Source: CAWKOH01 sp963851245 (GTDB lineage Bacteria > Actinomycetota > Acidimicrobiia > Acidimicrobiales > Palsa-688). Taken from it: a DNA stretch of 64,000 nucleotides. Shown one piece after another: positions 54,388 through 60,956 of this stretch. The position numbers and the translations under genes were made by a program. The stretch lies in NCBI GenBank assembly GCA_963851245.1, contig CAWKOH010000012.1, forward strand, positions 434,001-498,000. Direction: 5' to 3'. The notes under the pieces were generated by a model. That model searched no databases. It had not been told where the DNA came from and saw nothing but the letters and a program-made list of their open reading frames with translations. The first letter of the stretch is position 1; each line of letters opens with the position of its first letter.

Positions 54388-55297
54388 TCAGAGCGCCCCC
54401 AAGAACGCCATCAACGTCCGTTCGATAGAAGAGATGTCCGTCTTGTCCGTGAGTGCCGCGTAGATGTCGCCTCCGAGATCGGCTGGCATCTTCGAGCCGG
54501 ATTCACGGATGATCAGCACGTTGTGCTTCCCGCGCCTTCCAATAAAGTATCCGGCCTCGAAGACGACATTGTCCCGCGGCACGGCCTGGTCTGCTTGACC
54601 GTGGGCAACTAGGTCATCGTCCCTGGTGAAGAGGAAAATCCCAGCTAAGCGAAGCGCCGCGGCGCGTTGGATCTGCTCGATGATCGTCCGTCCCGGAATA
54701 AAGTCCGTCTGCCAGTCCAGGACTCGCCCCGAGACTCTCGATATAACGCTTGATCGCCGCTGCGGTGTCCAGGGACTTACTGGAGTATCCGAGGAAGACA
54801 TCATGGCGCTCGTCAAGCAGTGTCTTCCAATAGCTAAATGGCACCCTGAACTCGTCTTCGTGAAGCCAGTCGACATCCGCTTCCGCGTCGAATTCACCCA
54901 AATATCCGCCGAAACCCATGTCGAACACGAGCGGCGGGAGACCTCCTTCTGTACGAGCACCAACCGCGGCAATCGATCGTCCGGGTGAGAGCGCCTTCAT
55001 AGTGGTTGTACTCGCTCGGTAGCAGCACCGGGAGGTTTTGATCGTCGTCGAATTTCCAGCGGGCCATTCCAATGATTGCCGCGCCTGTGCAGCGCCGTGC
55101 GATCTCGTCGGCGTCTCGGGGGCTCCATATGCCTTAGCCGATGCGAGTCCGGGGCTTCCTTTAGGATTGTGGAAGATCTCGGGCTTGTACCCCAGCTTCT
55201 CAATCTCCTCGACCAGGCCCCACTTGAGACGGTTCAGATTAGGCGTGAGCCACCGATCAGCCGGGATACTCACATAGACACGTCGTGTAATCTCCAA
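54388..55297 (-). pseudogene. TIR-like nucleotide-binding (PF10137/CAP12-type) defence effector, frameshifted
   Basis: About 300 residues from TTG at 55297, with GGAGAGA upstream. N-terminal domain: RRVYVSIPADRWLTPNLNRL, EEIEKLGYKPEIFHNPKGSP, then in other frames LPVLLPSEYNHYEGAL and LPRLVLVQKEVSRR, then VFDMGFGGYLGEFDAEADV; this looks like a second nucleotide-processing (TIR/SLOG-like) fold. C-terminal domain: HDVFLGYSSKSLDTAAAIKR, VLDWQTDFIPGRTIIEQIQR, DNVVFEAGYFIGRRGKHNVL and KMPADLGGDIYAAL, the pattern of the TIR-like domain of CBASS and Pycsar effectors that cleave NAD+. Four frame changes (near 55085, 54975, 54925, 54730) are needed, yet every piece is conserved, so errors are likely. 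Confidence 0.78.
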
Positions 55298-55444
55298 TGC
55301 TCTCTCCAGACACCGGGGATCTCCCAACGATATCTGGTGGCGGGGTCCGGCGAGGGTTCGGGCTTGAGATCGGCCCAGGGCTCCTTGCGCCGCACAGAGC
55401 CACCTGGAATGATGAGATGTGCACTCACAAGGGGGGATGGATCT

Positions 55445-56698
55445 ATGCGTCGACACATGCCGGTTTTAGCTGCGTTCGTGGTGGCGGCGATTGTGGCGGC
55501 CGGCTGCAGTAGTTCGTCGAAGTCTTCTTCGTCCAGCAGTTCTGGATCGACTGCGCCGGCGGGCTCCTCGTCGGGCAAGAGCTACACCATCGGCGTCCTG
55601 ACTGACCTGACTGGCCCCGGCTCGGTCACCGGTGACACCACCCTGCAGGGCATCAAGGCCGGTATCGGGGTGGCCCAGCAGGAGGGCTACAACATCCACT
55701 ATGTGGTAGCCGATACGGGCACGTCATTGACTCAGACGCTCACCGCGGACAAGAAACTGGTGGAGCAGGACCATGTCTTCGCAGTCATGCAGATCTCGGT
55801 GGTGGGTTTTGCCGGTGCCACATACCTGACCCAGGCCGGCATCCCGGTGATCGGGGGTGACGTGGACGGCCAGGAGTGGCTGACCAGCCGCAACATGTTC
55901 TCGGCTTTCGGGTTCGAGGATTACACCAAGGTGCAGACCACCGACGGGCTTATCATGAAGGGGTTGGGGGGCACGAACTTCGGGAGTATCGGCTACAGCA
56001 TCGAGCCTTCCTCATATGATGACGCCAAGCAGGCGGGGGCGTCGGCTCAGCTGGCCGGGCTCAAAGAGGGCTATATCAATACCCAGGTGCCTCTGGGCTC
56101 GACGAATATGGCCCCGGTCGCGATAGCCATGAAGAACGCCGGCGTGGATTCGCTGTTCCCCGTGGTCACGACCCAGACGTCGTTCGCTCTGGTCAACGCC
56201 CTGCGCCAGCAGGGTGTCGATATCAAGGCCGGCTTGATGGCGACCGGATATGGCGGTGACCTCACCGGTGGCGGCCCCGGAGCGTCACAGGCTGCTCAGG
56301 GCCTGTACTTCGTGAGTGCCTACGCGCCGGTGGAGATGCACACGGCTGCTACTGAGAAGTTCCAGAACGCTCTCAAGACTTATGCGAACTGGTCTCAGGA
56401 GCCGACCTTGAGCGAGTTCATGGGCTACGCGTCGATCGCGGCATTCGTGGACGGCCTGAAGAAGGCGGGATCCAATCCGACGCAAGCTTCGTTCATCAAT
56501 ACCATGCTGGGCATCACGAACTTCGACGCCGACGGCCTGTGGAACGGCCACACAGTGTCGTTCGCCCTGGCCAACCGGGGCTACATAGCCGACGCCGACA
56601 ACTGCGCCTTCGTGGTCAAGTACGAGGGTACGACGTTCCACCTGGTACCCGGTATGGACCCGATCTGCGGACAGACCGTCCCCGGCAAGAAAATCTGA
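55445..56698 (+). CDS. ABC-type solute-binding lipoprotein (Peripla_BP_6)
   Basis: 417 residues from ATG at 55445 with GGGGGGA upstream; the longer open frame is antisense to the TIR-like gene. Lipobox at PVLAAFVVAAIVAAGC (Cys near residue 21), then a Ser-rich linker. YTIGVLTDLTGPGSVTGDT near 47 starts the binding fold; FAVMQISVVGFAGATYL and FHLVPGMDPICGQTVPGK match the paralogue at 37885-39138, which has the same length. Captures a small molecule outside the cell. No permease or ATPase nearby; instead the mycofactocin-type SDR starts 12 bases after its stop, so both are probably one transcript. Confidence 0.88.
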   Translation: MRRHMPVLAAFVVAAIVAAGCSSSSKSSSSSSSGSTAPAGSSSGKSYTIGVLTDLTGPGSVTGDTTLQGIKAGIGVAQQEGYNIHYVVADTGTSLTQTLTADKKLVEQDHVFAVMQISVVGFAGATYLTQAGIPVIGGDVDGQEWLTSRNMFSAFGFEDYTKVQTTDGLIMKGLGGTNFGSIGYSIEPSSYDDAKQAGASAQLAGLKEGYINTQVPLGSTNMAPVAIAMKNAGVDSLFPVVTTQTSFALVNALRQQGVDIKAGLMATGYGGDLTGGGPGASQAAQGLYFVSAYAPVEMHTAATEKFQNALKTYANWSQEPTLSEFMGYASIAAFVDGLKKAGSNPTQASFINTMLGITNFDADGLWNGHTVSFALANRGYIADADNCAFVVKYEGTTFHLVPGMDPICGQTVPGKKI

Positions 56699-56710
56699 TC
56701 GGAGGGCCTG

Positions 56711-57526
56711 ATGGGAAAGCTTGACGGCAAGGTTGCGTTCATCACCGGGGCGGCTCGTGGTCAGGGCCGCAGCCACGCCGTTCGCCTGGCCCAAGAAGGC
56801 GCCGACATCATCGCCGTCGACGTCTGCAAGCAGCTCAAGGCGGTGCGATATCCCATGTCCTCGCCAGAGGATCTGGAGCAGACGGTCAAGGAAGTGGAGT
56901 CGCTCGGGCGGCGCGTCGTGGCCCGTCAGGCCGACGTGCGCGACGCCCCCGCCCTCCAGGCGGCCGTTGACGAGGGGATCGCCGAACTCGGACACGTCGA
57001 CATCGTCGTGGCCAACGCCGGTATCGGACCGGGAGGCGACGCCACCCCCGACGAACAGTGGGACGAGGTAGTCGACGTGAACCTCAAGGGCGTCTGGAAC
57101 ACGGGCCGGGTCGCCATCCCCTCCATGATCGAACGAGGCGAGGGAGGAGCGATCGTCCTGACCAGCTCCACCGGAGGCCTGATCGGGCCGGGCATGAACT
57201 ACCCGGGGACCCTCGCCTACATCGCATCCAAGCACGGAGTGATAGGCCTGATGCGGTCCTGGGCCAATTACCTTGCTCCTTACTTCATCAGGGTCAACAG
57301 CGTGGCGCCCACCACCGTCCGGACTCCCATGGCGGGTGGCGGCAACGTGAAGGCCATACTGGAGCACTCGCCCGAGCTGGCAAGCTCATTGCTCAATGCC
57401 ATGCCCGTCGAAGCAGTGGAAGCGATCGACATCTCCAACGCCGTGGCCTGGCTGGTCTCCGACGACGCCCGGTACGTGACCGGCACGGTCGTTCCCGTAG
57501 ACGCCGGCAACGTCAATCGGCGCTGA
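56711..57526 (+). CDS. mycofactocin-coupled SDR family oxidoreductase
   Basis: 271 residues, ATG at 56711 with GGAGGG upstream. MGKLDGKVAFITGAARGQGR, then the subfamily insertion DVCKQLKAVRYPMSSPEDLE, VVANAGIGPGGDAT, IVLTSSTGGLIGPGM (Ser) and LAYIASKHGVIGLM (Tyr, Lys). It ends TGTVVPVDAGN. Very similar to 8420-9271 in the N-terminal half, with a more standard active-site loop. The bound nicotinamide is expected to be re-oxidised by mycofactocin. The cotranscribed solute-binding protein suggests that the imported compound, or its product, is an alcohol (inference). Confidence 0.9.
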   Translation: MGKLDGKVAFITGAARGQGRSHAVRLAQEGADIIAVDVCKQLKAVRYPMSSPEDLEQTVKEVESLGRRVVARQADVRDAPALQAAVDEGIAELGHVDIVVANAGIGPGGDATPDEQWDEVVDVNLKGVWNTGRVAIPSMIERGEGGAIVLTSSTGGLIGPGMNYPGTLAYIASKHGVIGLMRSWANYLAPYFIRVNSVAPTTVRTPMAGGGNVKAILEHSPELASSLLNAMPVEAVEAIDISNAVAWLVSDDARYVTGTVVPVDAGNVNRR

Positions 57527-57577
57527 CCAAACCCACCGTCCTGAAAGAACACTTGACCGGCGGGTAGAACTTTCCTT

Positions 57578-58552
57578 GTGACCGGATTTGACTGGATACG
57601 GGGCAAGGTCGTCGGTACCGCGACCGGCCTGTTTTCTCATGGCCCGTATCCGTTGGCGCACACGCTGTCATACCAGGGCGATCCTGGTCTATTCGGTCCG
57701 GGGTCAGCGACCTGGACGGTGGTCGGCGATACCTCGGTGTTCGTCGGCGGAATCCGGGCTCTTCTGATCCAGGCCGCCCACCCCGAGGTGGCCGCCGGCG
57801 TTTTTGACCACTCCCACTACAGGGACGACCCTCTGGGTCGCTTGACCCGGACCGCGTCGTACGTCACTGCCACATCCTTCGGCGCCGTGCCCGAAGTCGA
57901 AGAGGCCGTCGCAAGGGTTCGCCGGCGTCACCAGTCTGTTCAGGGCCTCTCCCATCGGGGCCGCCCCTATAGCGCCGCGGATCCGGGCCTGGACGCCTGG
58001 GTCCATAACGCCCTCACCGACTCTTTCCTCACCGCCTACCGCGTATACGGGGCCGGCCGATGTTCTCGAGCCGAGTCGGATCGTTACGTAACGGAGCAGA
58101 CCCGGGTCGGGAGGCTTCTCGGGGCTGATCCGCTTCCCCAGACGGCTGAAGAGTTGACAGCCTGGATCATCACGCATCAACAACTGGGGCCATCTCCAGG
58201 GTCAGAAGCGGCCATCCGCTTTCTACGCCGGCCGCCCCTACCACGGACGGTGCGAGTGGCTTACGGGCTCCTTTTTCGCGCCGCCGTGGCCACCCTTCCC
58301 ATCCGTATCCGTCGAATCCTGGACCTGCGCGGGCCGCATCTCGACATCGCAGTTGGTCGGGCCGCGGTGGCGGCGCTGAGGCAGGCGCTGCGTGCTTCAC
58401 CGGACTGGCAACTGGCGTTGACAAGGACAGGAGCGTCGCCGCCACCTGGCGTCCGCTTCCGCCAGGCAGGCCAGTCGCCAAGCTCACCTCTCGAACAACT
58501 GCGTGCGGACGCCCGGGCCGGATCGACATCGTCCGGCCAACGCGAGGTCTAA
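57578..58552 (+). CDS. oxygenase MpaB family protein (DUF2236)
   Basis: 324 residues from GTG at 57578. GSATWTVVGDTSVFVGGIRALLIQAAHPEVAAGV near residue 47-80 holds the signature His in AHP; FDHSHYRDDPLGRLTRTASYVTA (second His region) and VRRRHQSVQG follow; WVHNALTDSFLTAYRVY near 140 gives the next His; and ELTAWIITHQQLGPS is the C-terminal helix. DUF2236 proteins are heme-containing oxygenases, related to latex-clearing protein and fungal MpaB, which cleave C=C bonds in terpenoids. The exact substrate is unknown. It lies 52 bases after the SDR on the same strand. Confidence 0.86.
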   Translation: MTGFDWIRGKVVGTATGLFSHGPYPLAHTLSYQGDPGLFGPGSATWTVVGDTSVFVGGIRALLIQAAHPEVAAGVFDHSHYRDDPLGRLTRTASYVTATSFGAVPEVEEAVARVRRRHQSVQGLSHRGRPYSAADPGLDAWVHNALTDSFLTAYRVYGAGRCSRAESDRYVTEQTRVGRLLGADPLPQTAEELTAWIITHQQLGPSPGSEAAIRFLRRPPLPRTVRVAYGLLFRAAVATLPIRIRRILDLRGPHLDIAVGRAAVAALRQALRASPDWQLALTRTGASPPPGVRFRQAGQSPSSPLEQLRADARAGSTSSGQREV

Positions 58553-58600
58553 AGCATCCCACAGGGGCCGATCCCTCGGACCAGGTTGGGCACCGCTCAC

Positions 58601-59221
58601 TCACCTTGTCTTGGTTCTCTGCCCCGGAGCTTGTCGCGGTTGGTCTAACAGAAGGGTGATGAGCTCGACGAGATCGTCCGTGCTAGCTCGTTGGAGCTGC
58701 GGGAACCAGCCCAGGGCGCGCGCCAGGTTGATCCCGAGGAGGGCGGACGCAGTGATCTCGGCCCGGAGTTGAGCCCGATCCAGCCCTCGTCCGGTGATAT
58801 CAGCTGCCAGGGGTGTGACGATCCGCCGGGTCAAGTGAGCCTGGGCGGCGCGACGTATCTCGTCGCCGGTGTCGGATCTGATGAGGGCCTGGGTCACGGG
58901 ACCGAGTCCGAGTCGGTCGGTGCGGGTGATTAGCGCTTCGGCCGCCTCCGACAGGTCCTCGAATTCGGTCTGATCGCTTTGCGTCTCGGCGACGACGGCG
59001 GCGATATAGAGGTCGGCCTTGCTTCCGTAGTAGCGAGCGATGAGGGCGGGGTCCACCCCGGCTCGCTCTCCAATGTCGCGGATGGTGGTGGCCTCGAAGC
59101 CTTTCTCCCCGAACAGGGATTGGGCGGCGCCGAGTAGCGCCTGTTTGGTAGCGGCTGCGTCTCGTGGCCGACCGGCCCGCCATCGGTTGTCATCTGCAGG
59201 GCCGGCGGGGCGGGCCGTCAT
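58601..59221 (-). CDS. TetR family transcriptional regulator
   Basis: 206 residues. After an Arg/Pro-rich start, AATKQALLGAAQSLFGEKGFEATTIRDIGERAGVDPALIARYYGSKADLY forms the helix-turn-helix at about residues 23-72. The C-terminal domain has EIRRAAQAHLTRRIVTPLAA as in TetR_C_33-type regulators. Its ATG at 59221 overlaps the last codon of the upstream MFS remnant as ATGA, so regulator and pump were one operon. The paired sites at 59871-59896 in front of the pump are its likely operators. Confidence 0.9.
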   Translation of the reverse strand: MTARPAGPADDNRWRAGRPRDAAATKQALLGAAQSLFGEKGFEATTIRDIGERAGVDPALIARYYGSKADLYIAAVVAETQSDQTEFEDLSEAAEALITRTDRLGLGPVTQALIRSDTGDEIRRAAQAHLTRRIVTPLAADITGRGLDRAQLRAEITASALLGINLARALGWFPQLQRASTDDLVELITLLLDQPRQAPGQRTKTR

Positions 59222-59887
59222 GATCCGGACATCTTAGGGTTGAGGTAGAGAGCTTCATCGTCCAGGAGAAGCCCCATGGCGGCGGCCTCGGCCTCCTGCT
59301 CCAAGAGGTGTTCGACTTCGTCAGAAATGGGATGAGCGTCCGCTCTGGTTGGCCCGGGAAGCAGGTAGCTGAGCACCGCCGCGGCCACACAGATGGCCGA
59401 GGCGGTCAGGAGTGTGACCGGCCGGCAATTCGCTGCGGGCGATGGCCATGGTGACAGGCAGAAGCCCCAAGCCGACGCCTTGCAACCCGCGCCCGACCAC
59501 CATCATGTCGAAACTGGACGAAAGGGCCGAGACCACGCACCCCGCCGCCACCGCAGCCAGCGAGACCTCGATGACCCGTCGTTTCATAGGCCCATCCGCC
59601 AACCGGCCCATGATCGGAGTGGCCACAGCACCGGTCATCAGAGCGGCTGTCAACAACCATTCCGCGGTGCTCAGCGAGACCCCATCAGCCTCGGCGATGC
59701 TCGGGATCAGGGGTGCGCCCAGGCTGCTGATAAGGGCCACCAAGACTGCTACGCACACCAAGGCAGGCATAGTGGCGCGACGTCGCCACGGCGTCTGGAC
59801 CGACGGGGTTGAGCCACCGCCCCTTCCGTCCGACGTCGCCTCTGGTGTGGCCGCCACAGGCGCCATTATATCATCAGTTGATGACAT
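59218..59887 (-). pseudogene. MFS exporter with a large internal deletion
   Basis: Start near ATG 59887 (ATG 59866 is also possible). The first part is sound: ATMPALVCVAVLVALISSLG (span 1), VSLSTAEWLLTAALMTGAVATP (span 2), GRLADGPMKRRVIEVSLAA (loop and span 3) and GRGLQGVGLGLLPVTMAIARSELP (span 4). From about 59430 the frame gives nonsense. One frame over, the DNA reads LLTASAICVAAAVLSYLLPG (a last span) and a tail ending LNPKMSGS, whose stop at 59218 overlaps the TetR start. So spans 5 to 11 or so have been deleted, and the ends joined out of frame. The pump cannot work; the regulator remains intact. Confidence 0.85.
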
Positions 59888-59896
59888 CACCCGATG
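59871..59896. promoter_or_regulatory. double operator in front of the pump-TetR operon
   Basis: CATCAGTTGATG (59872-59883) and CATCACCCGATG (59885-59896): two CATC-N4-GATG palindromes repeated with a 13-base period. TATAAT lies next to them on the minus strand (59870-59865). This arrangement suits cooperative binding of the TetR regulator encoded downstream. Confidence 0.55.
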
Positions 59897-60086
59897 ACAT
59901 ACCTGGTCGCCGACGATGGGGAATGGACCTCACAGCGTCGGCAATCAGCGCTCTCCATACTGATCGGAGCCGGCCGGCGAGGGCCAAGCGTGAGCTGACG
60001 ACTGGTCTCGACGAAGTCTCACCACAAAGGACCGACGGAGTAACCTCGCATCGATAACCTCGGAAGATCGGGAGTAGAGCAGGTTC

Positions 60087-60852
60087 ATGGCTACGGCTAA
60101 GCGGGCCAGTCGCGCGACAACGCGAGAAGCCGCAGCAGATCGCCGACGAACTGCGGTCCCTCATCGTCAGCGGGGAGCTGGTCGAGGGCGACTGGTTGGG
60201 TCGTGAGCCGGAGCTGGTCGAGCGGTTCGGAGTTTCCCGCCCTTCCCTGCGGGAAGCTCTGAGGATTCTCGAGACTGAGGGACTGGTCGAGGTTGTCCGG
60301 GGTCTTCACGGCGGTGTTGTCGTTCGCGCCCCGGACCACCGCATGGCAGCTCGCACTGCCGCCGTGCTGCTGCAGGCCCGCAACGTCTCCTTGGCCGACG
60401 TGTTCGAAGCACGAAGCACGCTGGAGCCCGTGGCGGCCAAAGCGGTAGCGTCCTCGCGCCGAAAGAAGGCGGCGGCGGACGAGCTACGGACACTGATTGC
60501 CGGCGAGCAGGATGCCCTCGAGGACCCCGAGAAATTTGCTGAAGCGAACGCCCTCTTTCACGAACGCCTGGTCGCCTTAGCCGGTAACCAGACCTTGGCC
60601 ATCGTTGCTGAGATGCTCAACGAGATCGTTGTCAGAGCCGTCACGGCCGTGAGCCGCGCCGAGGACATCGTCGGGTCTGTAGCCACGCGTCGGCGGGGCA
60701 TTCGATCCCAGGAGCGCCTCGTCCAACTGATCGAAGAGGGTAATGCGTCAGGAGCCGAGGAGCATTGGCGGGCTCACATGGCGGTGGTCAGCCGCGTCAT
60801 GTTGGGCCAGGAAGCCGCCACCGTGATCGACCTACTCCACCACGACCACTGA
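60087..60852 (+). CDS. GntR/FadR family transcriptional regulator, N-terminal frameshift
   Basis: About 255 residues. The winged helix reads QQIADELRSLIVSGELVEGD, then ELVERFGVSRPSLREALRIL (recognition helix) and VVRGLHGGVVVRAP. The FCD ligand domain follows: VFEARSTLEPVAAKAVA, FHERLVALAGNQTLAIVAEM (His), and ERLVQLIEEGNASGAEEHW (His). In this frame no ATG, GTG or TTG occurs between the stop at 60055 and a TTG at 60196, inside the DNA-binding domain. ATG at 60087 gives MATAKRASRAT in another frame, so one base is probably wrong near 60115-60122. Likely controls the molybdenum hydroxylase downstream (inference). Confidence 0.85.
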
Positions 60853-60956
60853 GACAGGCCCCACGGGAGGGATGATGATCGATCTGTACGTCGGATGAGG
60901 TATCTCAGTGTGATGATCAGTGCCGTGACCCGGGGAAAGAGTCGGGGGACCACCGG

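Noticed and set aside
50280..55300. Prophage or integrative element around the defence genes
   Set aside because: No integrase, tRNA, attachment repeats or phage structural genes seen; only the IS3 element is mobile.
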